DNA of 64,000 bases from Gammaproteobacteria bacterium (GCA_009842505.1 VYFG01000048.1:34324-98323); one strand, 5' to 3'. Positions 1-9,236 are shown, counted from the stretch's first letter. Numbers and translations are program-made. Notes: generated by a model not told the origin, from the sequence alone.

Positions 1-369
1 GACATGGGTATACCCCGCCTCCAGCATCTCCAGGTAGAGCATCCTGGCGATATGGTAAATCTGGTCGGGCGTAATCCGTGCCAGCATCCCGTACATGGCC
101 TTGCGCCAAGTCCAGAAGGAGTCGTCGGCGTCGCCGGCAAGCTCCCCCAGTCCGGCCATGGCCCGCTGGTGGGCATGGGAATGGAGATTGGGAATACCGG
201 GCAGCATGACCCCGTCCAGCCGTACCGTGTCCGGGTCCGCATCCTTCAGCCGGATTCCGCTTCGCACCGTATCGAAGACGCCGCTCCCGTTCACCCGGCA
301 ATGCACGTCTTCCGCCCAGCCGTCGGCCAGCAAAACCGATGAACACCAATAGTTTCCTGGCCGGGCCAT
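1..369 (-). CDS. hutF: Formimidoylglutamate deiminase HutF, N-terminal part (cut by window start)
   Basis: This partial reading frame is missing from the ORF track because its stop lies outside the window. Translating the minus strand from an ATG at 369 gives 123 residues beginning MARPGNYWCSSVLLADGW and containing PGIPNLHSHAHQRAMAGL. That HxH metal-binding motif and its surroundings are typical of HutF amidohydrolases. HutF hydrolyses N-formimino-L-glutamate to N-formylglutamate and ammonia, which points to the HutF/HutG branch of histidine degradation. The gene is divergent from hutI with 46 bp between the two start codons, a gap that holds GTAT-N3-ATAC type palindromes likely bound by HutC. 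The C-terminal two thirds, and probably hutG and a canonical hutH, should lie to the left. Confidence 0.9.
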   Translation of the reverse strand, partial: MARPGNYWCSSVLLADGWAEDVHCRVNGSGVFDTVRSGIRLKDADPDTVRLDGVMLPGIPNLHSHAHQRAMAGLGELAGDADDSFWTWRKAMYGMLARITPDQIYHIARMLYLEMLEAGYTHV

Positions 370-397
370 TGTGCGACTTGCTTTAGCGGGAACGGCA

Positions 398-426
398 GTA
401 TAGCATACCAAGTACATGTATATACA
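398..426. promoter_or_regulatory. Probable HutC operator(s) overlapping the hutI start
   Basis: Two GTAT-N3-ATAC type inverted repeats lie in the 46 bp gap between the hutF and hutI starts: imperfect GTATAGCATAC at 398-408 and the perfect palindrome TGTATATACA at 417-426. The second one includes the T and G of the proposed hutI ATG (416-418). HutC regulators of the GntR family bind GTATA-rich palindromes of this type, and hutC lies in the same operon, so autorepression relieved by urocanate is likely. Assignment is by pattern only. Confidence 0.5.
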
Positions 427-1642
427 ACTGCTCCAGAACGCCCTGCTGACCCGGCTGGTTGACGGGAACGACTACCACCTGTTGCCGGATGCAACCGTGG
501 TGATCGGGGACGATCGCATTGCCTGGGTCGGCCCGGACGCCGATCTTCCCGACCGCTACCGCGGAGCGGACCGTCTCGACTGCGGCGGACGGCTGCTGAC
601 ACCCGGACTGATCGACTGCCACACCCACCTGGTCTACGGCGGCAACCGCGCCGGGGAGTTCGAGCGTCGCCTCCAGGGCGAGGACTACGGGGAAATCGCC
701 CGCCAGGGAGGCGGCATCATGGCCACCGTCCGTGCGACCCGCTCCGCCACCACCGAAGACCTGGTGATGCAGTCCCGCCCGCGTCTCGGGGCGCTGGTCT
801 CGGAAGGTGTCACCACCGTGGAAATCAAGTCCGGCTACGGGCTTGAACGGGATACGGAAATCCGCATGCTCGAAGCCGCGGGGCGCCTTTGCCGGGAAGC
901 GGGCGTTCGCTGCCAGCGGACCTTCCTGGGCGCCCACGCCCTCCCCCCCGAGTTCTTCGGGCGCGCCGACGACTACATTGCCCTCGTGTGCGATGACATG
1001 CTGCCGGCAGCGGCGGCAGCGGGCGTGGTGGACGCCGTGGACGCCTTCTGCGAGCACATCGCCTTCAGTGTCGCGCAGACCGAGAGGGTCTTCGACCGGG
1101 CGCAGGGCCTGGGCCTGCCGGTGAAATGCCACGCCGAACAGCTCTCGCACATGGGCGGCGCGGTGATGAGCGCATCCCGGGGGGCACTGTCCGTCGACCA
1201 CATCGAATACCTGCCGGCCGAAAGCGTCGGCAGCCTGGCCGAAGCGAATACCGTGGCCGTGCTGCTGCCCGGCGCATTCTATATCCTGAAGGAGCGGCAG
1301 CTCCCGCCCGTGGCGGCACTGCGGGAACACGGCGTTCCGATCGCGCTCGCCACCGATGCGAACCCGGGCTCCTCCCCCGTGTTCTCGCCGCTGCTCATCA
1401 TGAACATGGGCTGCACCCTTTTCGGCCTCACCCCCCTTGAGGCCCTGGCGGGCTTCACCATCAACGCGGCCAGGGCCCTCGGCCTTGCGGACCGCATCGG
1501 CTCTATCGAGCCCGGCAAGGCGGCGGACCTGGCCCTGTGGAACTGCGGCCACCCGGCGGAACTCAGTTACCACGTCGGCCTCAACTCCTGTGCGGGAGTG
1601 GTCCAGGGCGGCCAGTGGCGGGGCGGGGGGCCGCCGGCATGA
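416..1642 (+). CDS. hutI: Imidazolonepropionase HutI
   Basis: This 408-residue amidohydrolase converts 4-imidazolone-5-propionate to N-formimino-L-glutamate, the third step of histidine degradation. The metal site DCHTHLVYGG is near residue 64 and EIKSGYGL near 138; KCHAEQLSH and ATDANPGSSP follow further on, all characteristic of HutI, and the length matches the family. The ATG at 416 places the usual strand (LLQNALL...VVIGDDRIAWVG) at the expected distance. No Shine-Dalgarno is visible before it, and the ATG sits in a palindromic operator-like sequence, so translation may be leaderless or start slightly elsewhere. The stop overlaps the hutC start as ATGA (1639-1642), implying translational coupling. 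Confidence 0.95.
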   Translation: MYIQLLQNALLTRLVDGNDYHLLPDATVVIGDDRIAWVGPDADLPDRYRGADRLDCGGRLLTPGLIDCHTHLVYGGNRAGEFERRLQGEDYGEIARQGGGIMATVRATRSATTEDLVMQSRPRLGALVSEGVTTVEIKSGYGLERDTEIRMLEAAGRLCREAGVRCQRTFLGAHALPPEFFGRADDYIALVCDDMLPAAAAAGVVDAVDAFCEHIAFSVAQTERVFDRAQGLGLPVKCHAEQLSHMGGAVMSASRGALSVDHIEYLPAESVGSLAEANTVAVLLPGAFYILKERQLPPVAALREHGVPIALATDANPGSSPVFSPLLIMNMGCTLFGLTPLEALAGFTINAARALGLADRIGSIEPGKAADLALWNCGHPAELSYHVGLNSCAGVVQGGQWRGGGPPA

Positions 1643-2394
1643 ACCTCGCCGAACTGCAGCACCTGGACAGGAACATCGCGTTGCCGCTGTACCAGCAGAT
1701 CAAGCGCAACATCCGCACCAGCATCCGCACAAGGCAGTGGCAGCCGGGCACCCGGCTGCCGTCGGAAAACGCGCTGGTGAACGGTCTTGGCGTCAGCCGC
1801 ATGACCGTACACCGGGCACTGCGTGAACTGACCCAGGAAGGCCTGCTCGAGAGAGTGCACGGCCTCGGCACGTTCGTCGCCAAGCCGCCGCGCCACGCCA
1901 GCCTGATCACCCTGCAGGACATCGCCGACGAGATCCGCGAGGCGGGATTCACCCACAACTGTGAAGTGCTCGAACTCGGGATCGTGAAGGCCGACGCCGC
2001 CCGGGCCGGGCTGATGGAGGTGGCCCAGGGCGACAGGCTGTACCACCTCCTTGCGGTCCACTACCAGGACCGGGAACCCATCCAGGTCGAGGACCGCCTG
2101 GTGAGCCCTTCCCTGGTGCCGGAATTCATCGATCAGGATTTCACCCGGTATACCGCCACGCAATACCTCGTCGGCCTGATAAAACCGGACGAGATGGAAC
2201 ACATTGTCCAGGCGGTGCTGCCGGACCGCCGGACCGCGGGGGCCCTGAACATGGACCCCGCCGAGCCCTGCCTGCAGCTCAACCGCCGGACCTGGAAGGA
2301 CGGCCGGGTCGTCACCGGTGTCCGCCTGACCTACCCCGGGTACCGCTACGCCCTGGCGGCCCGTTACCAGACCGACCAGTTCACCATCCGCTGA
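1639..2394 (+). CDS. hutC: Histidine utilisation repressor HutC (GntR family)
   Basis: The start is the ATG at 1639 overlapping the hutI stop, giving 251 residues; the ORF track extends upstream through hutI in another frame. Residues about 12-78 form the GntR winged helix ([38 protein letters not shown]), followed by a UTRA effector domain. The [23 protein letters not shown] junction is typical of HutC. HutC proteins repress hut operons and are released by urocanate. Coupling to hutI suggests autoregulation through the palindromes at 398-426. It lies 11 bp before hutU. Confidence 0.93.
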   Translation: MNLAELQHLDRNIALPLYQQIKRNIRTSIRTRQWQPGTRLPSENALVNGLGVSRMTVHRALRELTQEGLLERVHGLGTFVAKPPRHASLITLQDIADEIREAGFTHNCEVLELGIVKADAARAGLMEVAQGDRLYHLLAVHYQDREPIQVEDRLVSPSLVPEFIDQDFTRYTATQYLVGLIKPDEMEHIVQAVLPDRRTAGALNMDPAEPCLQLNRRTWKDGRVVTGVRLTYPGYRYALAARYQTDQFTIR

Positions 2395-2405
2395 TCCGCC
2401 GAACC

Positions 2406-4079
2406 ATGAAAAGAACCCGCACCGATGACACCCGACGCGTCTCCGCCCCCCGGGGGTCCACCCTGCAGTGCAAGAGCTGGCTCACCGAGGCGGCCTTTCG
2501 CATGATCCAGAACAATCTCGATGCGGAGGTGGCGGAGAATCCGGCGGAACTGATCGTCTATGGCGGCATGGGCCGCGCCGCCCGGGACTGGGAAAGCTTC
2601 GACCGGATCCTGGAGTGCCTGCGGGAACTCGAGGATCACCAGACCCTGCTGGTGCAGTCCGGCAAGCCGGTGGGGGTCTTTGAAACCCACGCCGACGCGC
2701 CCCGGGTGCTGATCGCCAATTCCAACCTGGTGCCCGCCTGGGCGAACTGGGACCATTTCAACGAACTGGACCGCAAGGGCCTCATGATGTACGGCCAGAT
2801 GACGGCGGGATCCTGGATCTACATCGGCAGCCAGGGCATCGTGCAGGGAACCTATGAGACCTTCGCCGAGGCGGGCCGCCAGCACTACAGCGGCAAGACC
2901 TCCGGCAGATGGGTGCTGACATCCGGTCTCGGCGGCATGGGCGGCGCCCAGCCCCTGGCGGCCACCATGGCGGGCTTCAGCATTCTCTGTGTGGAATGCG
3001 ACGAGACTCGCATCGATTTCAGACTCCGCACCGGCTATCTCGACAAGCGCGCCGCTCATCTTGACGAGGCCCTGGCCATGATCCGCAGCGCCTGCGAGGC
3101 CGGTGAGGCGGTGTCTGTGGGATTGCTCGGCAACGGCGGGGAGATCCTGCCGGAGCTGGTGAGACGCGGCGTGACGCCGGACCTAGTCACGGACCAAACC
3201 TCGGCCCACGACCCGGTAAACGGCTACCTGCCGGCAGGCTGGACCCTTGCCCGGTGGCACTCGGAACGCCGGAAGAACCCGCAGCTCGTGGTGGAACAGG
3301 CCCGCCGATCCATGGCCGACCATGTCAATGCCATGCTCGCGTTCCACAAGCAGGGGATTCCCACGGTGGACTACGGCAACAACATACGCCAGGAGGCCAT
3401 GCATTACGGCGTGGAAAACGCCTTCGACTTCCCTGGGTTCGTGCCGGCCTACGTGCGGCCGCTGTTTTGCCGCGGCGTGGGGCCGTTCCGCTGGGTGGCG
3501 CTGTCCGGCGACCCAGAGGACATCTACCGGACCGATGCCAAGGTCAAGGAAATGGTGCCGGACGACCCCCATCTGCACCACTGGCTCGATATGGCGCAGG
3601 AACGCATCCGCTTCCAGGGCCTGCCGGCGCGCATCTGCTGGGTCGGTCTCGGCATCCGCCACCGACTGGGGCTGGCCTTCAACGAGATGGTCCGGACCGG
3701 GGAGCTGAAGGCGCCAGTCGTCATCGGCCGCGACCACCTGGATTCCGGCTCCGTGGCCAGCCCCAACCGGGAGACGGAACTGATGATCGACGGTTCCGAC
3801 GCGGTGTCCGACTGGCCTTTTCTGAATGCCATGCTGAACACCGCCAGCGGCGCCACCTGGGTGTCGCTTCACCACGGCGGCGGTGTCGGCATGGGCTACT
3901 CCCAGCACGCCGGCCTGGTGATCGTCTGCGACGGCAGCGAAGACGCCGACCGGCGGATCGCGCGGGTCCTGTGGAACGATCCCGCCAGCGGCGTCATGCG
4001 GCACGCGGATGCCGGGTACCAGGACGCACGGCGATGCGCCCGGGAGATGGGTCTCAACCTCGGCGCCATCGACCTGTGA
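2406..4079 (+). CDS. hutU: Urocanate hydratase HutU
   Basis: This 557-residue protein has the usual urocanase length and hallmarks: [11 protein letters not shown] near residue 52, [19 protein letters not shown], the glycine-rich NAD+-binding segment [14 protein letters not shown], and [10 protein letters not shown]. It catalyses NAD+-dependent hydration of urocanate to imidazolonepropionate in the cytoplasm, feeding HutI. It follows hutC by 11 bp, and its TGA overlaps the next ATG (4079), so hutI-hutC-hutU and the following gene look co-transcribed. No hutH is present within this operon; the lyase-family gene at 10170 is atypical and probably not its partner. Confidence 0.96.
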   Translation: MKRTRTDDTRRVSAPRGSTLQCKSWLTEAAFRMIQNNLDAEVAENPAELIVYGGMGRAARDWESFDRILECLRELEDHQTLLVQSGKPVGVFETHADAPRVLIANSNLVPAWANWDHFNELDRKGLMMYGQMTAGSWIYIGSQGIVQGTYETFAEAGRQHYSGKTSGRWVLTSGLGGMGGAQPLAATMAGFSILCVECDETRIDFRLRTGYLDKRAAHLDEALAMIRSACEAGEAVSVGLLGNGGEILPELVRRGVTPDLVTDQTSAHDPVNGYLPAGWTLARWHSERRKNPQLVVEQARRSMADHVNAMLAFHKQGIPTVDYGNNIRQEAMHYGVENAFDFPGFVPAYVRPLFCRGVGPFRWVALSGDPEDIYRTDAKVKEMVPDDPHLHHWLDMAQERIRFQGLPARICWVGLGIRHRLGLAFNEMVRTGELKAPVVIGRDHLDSGSVASPNRETELMIDGSDAVSDWPFLNAMLNTASGATWVSLHHGGGVGMGYSQHAGLVIVCDGSEDADRRIARVLWNDPASGVMRHADAGYQDARRCAREMGLNLGAIDL

Positions 4080-5083
4080 TGTCCGGACAGATCCAGATCA
4101 CCTGGCTGAACGGCCGGGACATCGAGGCGCTGGCTTTCACGGACGACGAGATCCTGGAGGCGGTGGAAGCGGGTCTCCGGTTTGCGGGGGAAGGCGAGAC
4201 CGTGATCGAACCGAGGGTGCACCTCCGGCCTGACCCCGCCTTCAACGGCCATTTCAACGTGCTCCGGGGGTACGTCGCGCCCCTTGGCACGGCGGGGGTC
4301 AAGATCGTCGGCGACTACGTCGACAACTATCGCCGGGGCCTGCCCTCCGAAATGGCGCTGCTGAACCTGTTCGACCCGCAAACCGGTATGCCGAAGGCCA
4401 TCCTCGACGCCACCGCCATCACGGAGATGCGCACCGGGGCGCTTACCGCCATCGGCGCCAAGTACCTGGCCATGAAGAATCCCAGAGTGCTCGGCCATGT
4501 CGGGGCACGGGGCACGGCGTACTGGAACGTGCGCCTGCTGGACCGTTTGTTCGATTTCGCGGAAATCCGGGTGCATTCCCGCCGGCCCGAAAGCCGCGAG
4601 GCCTTTGCCCGGCGCCTGTCCGCGGATCTGGAAAAGGAGGTCATCGCCACCGATGACTGGGAAAGCTGCCTCGACGGCGCGGACATCCTGGTGGAGGCCT
4701 CCCGCCTGCCGGAGCCGATGCCGCTGTTCCGGACCCGCTGGATACGCCCCGGTGCCCTGGTGATACCCTACGGCACCATGAGCGCCCTGGAACTGGACAT
4801 CACGGACGACATGGACAAGATCGTGGTGGATGACCGGGGACAGATGAACGCCGGCCCCCTGGGCGCCCTCAGGCCCCATATCGACGCGGGCAAGGTGAGC
4901 CCGGAATCGGTACATGGCGAGATCGGTGAAATCGTGTGCGAACGCCTTCCGGGCCGGGAGAGCGAGGCCGAGACCATACTGTTCTGGCACCGGGGCCTTG
5001 CCACCAGCGACATCGCGCTCGGGGTCGCCATGCTGCAGAAGGCCGGACGCCTGAACATCGGCCGGACGCTCGACTACACCTGA
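4079..5083 (+). CDS. Ornithine cyclodeaminase / mu-crystallin family protein
   Basis: The start is the ATG at 4079 overlapping the hutU stop, giving 334 residues; the 609-residue ORF in the track is an artefact of upstream read-through. The protein shows the family pattern: EPRVHLRPD, GVKIVGDYVDNY, the substrate loop ILDATAITEMRTGALTAIGAKYL, the Rossmann turn LGHVGARGTAYWNVRLL, and VDDRGQM. Family members include ornithine cyclodeaminase, ketimine reductases and alanine dehydrogenase, and sequence alone does not decide the substrate. Coupling to hutU suggests a role in handling a histidine-, glutamate- or proline-related intermediate, but that is inference from position. The glycine-rich turn reads GARGTAYW rather than the more usual GTGxQA. 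Confidence 0.85.
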   Translation: MSGQIQITWLNGRDIEALAFTDDEILEAVEAGLRFAGEGETVIEPRVHLRPDPAFNGHFNVLRGYVAPLGTAGVKIVGDYVDNYRRGLPSEMALLNLFDPQTGMPKAILDATAITEMRTGALTAIGAKYLAMKNPRVLGHVGARGTAYWNVRLLDRLFDFAEIRVHSRRPESREAFARRLSADLEKEVIATDDWESCLDGADILVEASRLPEPMPLFRTRWIRPGALVIPYGTMSALELDITDDMDKIVVDDRGQMNAGPLGALRPHIDAGKVSPESVHGEIGEIVCERLPGRESEAETILFWHRGLATSDIALGVAMLQKAGRLNIGRTLDYT

Positions 5084-5120
5084 CGCGCCGGCCGGTCCGC
5101 GAAGGTGGCATAATCGCGCC

Positions 5121-5909
5121 ATGGAAGGTGAATTCAACGCCCTGAGATCGGGCATGTTCGCGGGCATCCTGCTGCTGATGCTGGTCATTGAACGGGTCTG
5201 GCCGAAGCGGCGGCAGATCGTCCCGGCCTGGCCCAGGCTGAGCACCAACCTGGGACTCATCGTCATTGACACCCTGCTCGTGCGGCTGCTTCTGCCCCTG
5301 ACGGTGGTGGGCACGGCTGTATGGGCCGCTCAGCAGTCCTGGGGGCTTTTCAACCAGGTGCAACTTCCGCCGGCGCTGGAACTGGTCGCCGCCCTGCTGA
5401 TACTGGACCTCGCCATCTACCTGCAGCACCGCGCCGCCCATCACTTCACCTGGTTCTGGCGGATTCACCGGGTCCATCATGCCGATCCGCGGTTCGATAC
5501 CACCACCGGCATCCGCTTCCATCCCCTGGAGATCATCATTTCAACCGTCTACAAGATGCTGCTCGTCGTCCTTCTCGGACCGTCCGCCATCGCCGTGCTG
5601 ATCTTCGAGATCGTCCTGAACGGAACCTCGCTGTTCACCCATACCAACGTGGCGCTGCCGCGCAAGCTGGATGCCGTGCTGCGTCTTTTGATCGTGACGC
5701 CGGACGTGCACCGGGTGCACCACTCCCACCTGAGTCCCGAAACGAACAGCAACTTCGGTTTCAACCTCACGGTCTGGGACCGGTTGTTCCACACGTGGAA
5801 GGAGCAGCCGGACAGGGGGCATGCCGCCATGGACATCGGGCTGCCGGAGTATGCCGGCGACAGGCCCACCCATCTGGGCTGGTGCCTCTGGCTGCCGTTC
5901 ACGAAATAG
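5121..5909 (+). CDS. Fatty acid hydroxylase / sterol desaturase superfamily membrane protein
   Basis: The 262-residue protein has an N-terminal membrane segment near residues 11-25, further hydrophobic stretches around 45-70, 85-102 and 145-165, and the superfamily's di-iron histidine clusters: LQHRAAHH (101-108), HRVHHAD (116-122), FHPLE (134-138), THTN (173-176) and HRVHHSH (197-203). Such proteins use a di-iron centre and oxygen to hydroxylate or desaturate lipids, sterols, carotenoids or alkylglycerols. The exact substrate is not evident. It is 37 bp after the cyclodeaminase gene and could be the last gene of the hut transcript, though a functional link is not obvious. Confidence 0.85.
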   Translation: MEGEFNALRSGMFAGILLLMLVIERVWPKRRQIVPAWPRLSTNLGLIVIDTLLVRLLLPLTVVGTAVWAAQQSWGLFNQVQLPPALELVAALLILDLAIYLQHRAAHHFTWFWRIHRVHHADPRFDTTTGIRFHPLEIIISTVYKMLLVVLLGPSAIAVLIFEIVLNGTSLFTHTNVALPRKLDAVLRLLIVTPDVHRVHHSHLSPETNSNFGFNLTVWDRLFHTWKEQPDRGHAAMDIGLPEYAGDRPTHLGWCLWLPFTK

Positions 5910-5999
5910 CGTCCCCGTCGCATACGACGATCCGCTACTGGAGCGGGTGATGGCTGGGGTTTACACTCGGGTTCTTTCCACACCAAGCAGAATCAGACG

Positions 6000-7409
6000 A
6001 TGACCATCGCCCTGATCGGACCCTCGGGCGCAGGCAAGGGGACGCAGGCCGCCAGGCTGGTTGCAACCCGCGACCTGCTGCACATTTCAACCGGAGACCT
6101 GTTCCGCGATGCCCTGGAGAAGAGAACGGCACTGGGATTCCTGACCCGGCAGTACATGAATGCCGGCGAGCTCGTGCCCAACGAGGTGGTCGGCTCGCTG
6201 ATCGAGGAATGGATGGTCAAGGTGATGCCCGGCAAGGAAATCCTGTTCGACGGTTTTCCCCGAACCCGTCACCAGGCCAACCTGCTGGACGACCTGTCCC
6301 GGGTCCAGGACCGCCACCTCAGGGCGGCGATCTACCTGAAGGTGTCGGATGAGGAAATCACCCGGCGCCTGCCGGGGCGGATCATCTGCCGCACCTGTCA
6401 GACGCCCTACCATGTGGAGCACCGTCCGCCGGCGGTGGAGGGCCGCTGCGACCTGTGCCGGGGTGAACTGCATACCAGGGACGACGACATCCCGGCCATC
6501 GTGCGGACGCGCATCCGCACCTCCCACCGCACCCTGGAGCCCCTGCTGGATCATTACGCGGAATCGGGCAAGCTGCTGATCGTGGACGGCGAGGGAACGG
6601 TGGACGAGGTATACGAGTCCATTTCCCACGCCATGGATGCCGTTGAGCGGGGCATCGCGGCCTTCGCCACGCCCGCGGAACTGCACGAAATCCAGCCCCT
6701 CAAGGGCACCGTCACCGCCATCAGCACCAGCGAAGCCAGACGCACGCTGGATGTCGTGCTGCTGGGCGGCCCGGGTTCCGGCAAGGGCACCCAAGCCAAG
6801 CACCTGACGAGAAATCTCGGCCTGGACCACGTCGCCACCGGCGATATCTTCCGCCACCACATCCATACCGAGACCGATCTCGGGAGGCTGGCAAAAACCT
6901 ACATCGACAACGGCGAACTGGTGCCGGACGACGTCACCGAGGCCATGGTGGAGGACCGCCTGGAACAGATCGCTCAAGGCCGCGGATTCATCCTGGACGG
7001 CTTCCCCCGCACCACCCCCCAGGCGGAGGCGCTGACGGAGATCATGAACAAGCTGCAGCGGCGGCTGGCGGCGGTAATGCACATCAAGGTGGACGATGAT
7101 GCCATCGTGGAACGCCTGTCCAACCGGCTCACCTGCCGCAGTTGCCAGACACCGTTCCATCGGCGCTACAATCCCCCGGAGAAAGAGGGCATCTGCGACA
7201 AGTGCGGCGGCGAGCTGTACGTGCGGGACGATGACAATTCGGACACGGTTCGGACCAGGCTGAAGACATACCATGCCCAGACCGAGCCGTTGATCGCCTA
7301 CTACCGGGACGCCGGCCTCCTGATGGATATTGACGGCGAACTGCCGCTCAACGAGGTGACCCGGTCCATGGCCCACGAACTGGAAAACATCAGGGCGGCC
7401 CTTTCCTAG
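6000..7409 (+). CDS. Tandem-fused adenylate kinase (two complete AK domains)
   Basis: A single 469-residue frame holds two adenylate kinase domains, where a normal bacterial AK is about 215 residues. Domain 1 (about 1-220) has the P-loop GPSGAGKGT at 7-15, STGDLFRD, FDGFPRT, and a zinc-type lid with Cys 130/133 and 150/153. Domain 2 (about 252-469) has GGPGSGKGT near 257, ATGDIFRHH, LDGFPRT and lid Cys 379/382 and 399/402. The arginines of the lid and of the TRDDD and VRTR motifs are present in both halves. The expected reaction is AMP + ATP to 2 ADP, but paralogous nucleotide specificity is possible. The halves are diverged, so this is not an assembly duplication. A linker of about 30 residues joins them. 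Confidence 0.9.
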   Translation: MTIALIGPSGAGKGTQAARLVATRDLLHISTGDLFRDALEKRTALGFLTRQYMNAGELVPNEVVGSLIEEWMVKVMPGKEILFDGFPRTRHQANLLDDLSRVQDRHLRAAIYLKVSDEEITRRLPGRIICRTCQTPYHVEHRPPAVEGRCDLCRGELHTRDDDIPAIVRTRIRTSHRTLEPLLDHYAESGKLLIVDGEGTVDEVYESISHAMDAVERGIAAFATPAELHEIQPLKGTVTAISTSEARRTLDVVLLGGPGSGKGTQAKHLTRNLGLDHVATGDIFRHHIHTETDLGRLAKTYIDNGELVPDDVTEAMVEDRLEQIAQGRGFILDGFPRTTPQAEALTEIMNKLQRRLAAVMHIKVDDDAIVERLSNRLTCRSCQTPFHRRYNPPEKEGICDKCGGELYVRDDDNSDTVRTRLKTYHAQTEPLIAYYRDAGLLMDIDGELPLNEVTRSMAHELENIRAALS

Positions 7410-7426
7410 GGCCATCCCGCCGGCCG

Positions 7427-8347
7427 TTACGGAATGCGCGGGCGGCGGTTCACCAGGTATACCCCGGCGCAGACCATGGCGAGGGCCCATAGCACGGAGG
7501 ACGTCAGGCGCTCCCCCAGGATCAGCCAGCCGAATATCACACCGAATACCGGCGCAAGAAAACTGAACGACGCCATGTCTGCGGCGGGATACACCGACAG
7601 CACCCAGAACCAGACCAGGAACCCGAGGCAGATCACCACCAGCACCTGGAAGGCCACCAGCCAGGCCGTCAGCGCGGTGAACTGCCGCACCGGGTTGCCG
7701 ACCAAGGCGGCGGCAGCCATCAGGATGATCGCCGACACCACGAGCTGGTACAGGAGCTGCATTTCCGGGCAGGCCCTGGAAAGGCTGGTGGTGCGGGCCA
7801 CGAGGATGATGCCCGCCCAGAACACGGCGGCGACGAGGCAGTAGAGATCTCCGCGCAGGGTGGGGCGCAGCGTGTCGAAATGGTCGGACATTGCAACCAC
7901 GACCCCCGCTACCGCGAGAACAAGCCCGGCCAGCCGGACCAGGGTCAGGTTTTCCCCCGGAATCATGAAGTGGGCCCCGACGGCCGCCCAGAACGGCATC
8001 GTGTAGAAGAATACCGAGGCACGGGCCACCGTCGTGTGGTCCAGCGCCGGGAAGAGCAGGAGAAATTCGCTGGCGAAGAAAACGCCGGCGAGAATCCCGG
8101 GGGCCAGGCTGCCGTCGCGCAGCATCAGCCTGCGGCGGAGGGCCATCGCCACGAGAAGGACCGGAAGGATGGCCAGGGCGGAACGCAGCCCGGCCTGGAA
8201 CACCGGCTGCAACCCGATATTGGTCACCTTCACCACCACCTGGTTGAGCCCCATCAGGGCCGAGCAGAATATCAGGAGCCCCGCGCCCAGCCCGTCAATA
8301 CGCTCGCGCCGCCGGGTAACCGGTAAACTCCTGGCCGTGTCGTTCAT
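7427..8347 (-). CDS. EamA/DMT-family transporter (first of three)
   Basis: This is a hydrophobic protein of about 306 residues from the ATG at 8347 (MNDTARSLP); an ATG at 8365 is also possible, and the track start at 8398 is not preferred. It has about ten transmembrane segments in two EamA repeats, with LMGLNQVVVKVTNIGLQPVFQAGLR in the first and SFLAPVFGVIFGWLILGERLTSS near the end of the second. Members export or import small metabolites such as amino acids, nucleosides or drugs; the substrate is unknown here. It converges with the adenylate kinase gene (17 bp gap) and is divergent from the SDR gene. Confidence 0.85.
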   Translation of the reverse strand: MNDTARSLPVTRRRERIDGLGAGLLIFCSALMGLNQVVVKVTNIGLQPVFQAGLRSALAILPVLLVAMALRRRLMLRDGSLAPGILAGVFFASEFLLLFPALDHTTVARASVFFYTMPFWAAVGAHFMIPGENLTLVRLAGLVLAVAGVVVAMSDHFDTLRPTLRGDLYCLVAAVFWAGIILVARTTSLSRACPEMQLLYQLVVSAIILMAAAALVGNPVRQFTALTAWLVAFQVLVVICLGFLVWFWVLSVYPAADMASFSFLAPVFGVIFGWLILGERLTSSVLWALAMVCAGVYLVNRRPRIP

Positions 8348-8458
8348 GGATTTCTGAATTCTCATGGGCGGATCGCGAGTGTAGCGGTTTTGAAACACAC
8401 CCGGCTATTTGAGTACACTTCGCCCGTAACCCAACCCACAACCCATCGTTCATTCATC

Positions 8459-9163
8459 ATGCAAAGATTCAGCGGCAAGAAAGCCATTGTCCTCGGCGGC
8501 ACCTCCGGTATCGGCCTCGCGGTTTGCCGCAGGCTCCGGGACGAGGGGGCGAACGTCCTCGCCGCCAGCCGCCGGGGCAGAACGGAAACCGGCGAGGAGG
8601 GCATCGAGACCGCCGCCTGCGACGTGCTGGACCGCGAGGCCCTGGACCGGCTTTTTTCCGCCCATGCATCCTTCGACTTCCTGGTTTGCGCCGCCACCGG
8701 CGGCCCCCGGGCCCGGGGGCCGTTCCTGAACATGGACCTGGACGCCTTCCAGGCATCCTTCGCCAAGCTCTGGGGCTATACCAACGCCGTCCACAGCGGC
8801 ACGCCGCATCTGGTCGAGAACGGCGCCATCGTGCTCATCAGCGGGTCACCGGCCCGCAAGTCCGGCCCGGGCATGCTCGCCATTTCCACGGTCGGTAACG
8901 CCGTGGAAGGGTTCGCCCGGGCACTCGCCCCGGAGATTCCCCCCCGGCGCATCAACGTGGTTTCGCCGGGCACCATCGACACGCCGATGTTCCCCATGGA
9001 AGGCGACGAACGGGCACGGTATTTACGGGACCAGACCGGAAGCAACGCCATTCCGCGGGCGGGAAGGCCGGAGGAAGTGGCGGAGGCGGTGCTGTTCCTG
9101 CTCGGCAACGAATTCGTGACGGGCACCACCGTGGACGTGGACGGGGGCGCGCTGCTGCCCTGA
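8459..9163 (+). CDS. Atypical short-chain dehydrogenase/reductase lacking the YxxxK motif
   Basis: From the ATG at 8459 (MQRFSGKKAIVLGG) the protein is 234 residues; the track's upstream extension is not SDR-like. The cofactor turn GGTSGIG, the DVLDREAL segment and the C-terminal INVVSPGTIDTPMF and GTTVDVDGGALLP match classical SDRs. The active-site helix, however, reads GMLAISTVGNAVEGFARAL: aligned to the usual YxxxK, the Tyr position is Ile and the Lys position is Gly, although the upstream Ser (LISGS) remains. A described SDR subgroup (Lin1944-like) also lacks these residues. It may bind NAD(P)H with different chemistry or act non-catalytically. Confidence 0.85.
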   Translation: MQRFSGKKAIVLGGTSGIGLAVCRRLRDEGANVLAASRRGRTETGEEGIETAACDVLDREALDRLFSAHASFDFLVCAATGGPRARGPFLNMDLDAFQASFAKLWGYTNAVHSGTPHLVENGAIVLISGSPARKSGPGMLAISTVGNAVEGFARALAPEIPPRRINVVSPGTIDTPMFPMEGDERARYLRDQTGSNAIPRAGRPEEVAEAVLFLLGNEFVTGTTVDVDGGALLP

Positions 9164-9176
9164 CAGGACCGGGCAG

Positions 9177-9221
9177 CGGGCATTGATCTCCCCCGCCCGG
9201 ACATCCGCCGCGCAATGCCCG
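9177..9221. terminator. Inverted repeat between convergent genes, possible bidirectional terminator
   Basis: CGGGCATTG at 9177-9185 is the exact reverse complement of CAATGCCCG at 9213-9221, with a 27-base loop, in the 73 bp gap between the convergent SDR and transporter genes. There is no T-tract, so intrinsic termination would be weak. Confidence 0.3.
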
Positions 9222-9236
9222 GCAGAAGCGGATGCC

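Noticed and set aside
383-1573. 396-residue minus-strand ORF opposite hutI
   Set aside because: It is a shadow of hutI without recognisable motifs.
3254-4078. Upstream extension of the ornithine cyclodeaminase ORF
   Set aside because: It overlaps hutU in another frame and has no homology-like pattern; the overlapping ATG at 4079 is the natural start.
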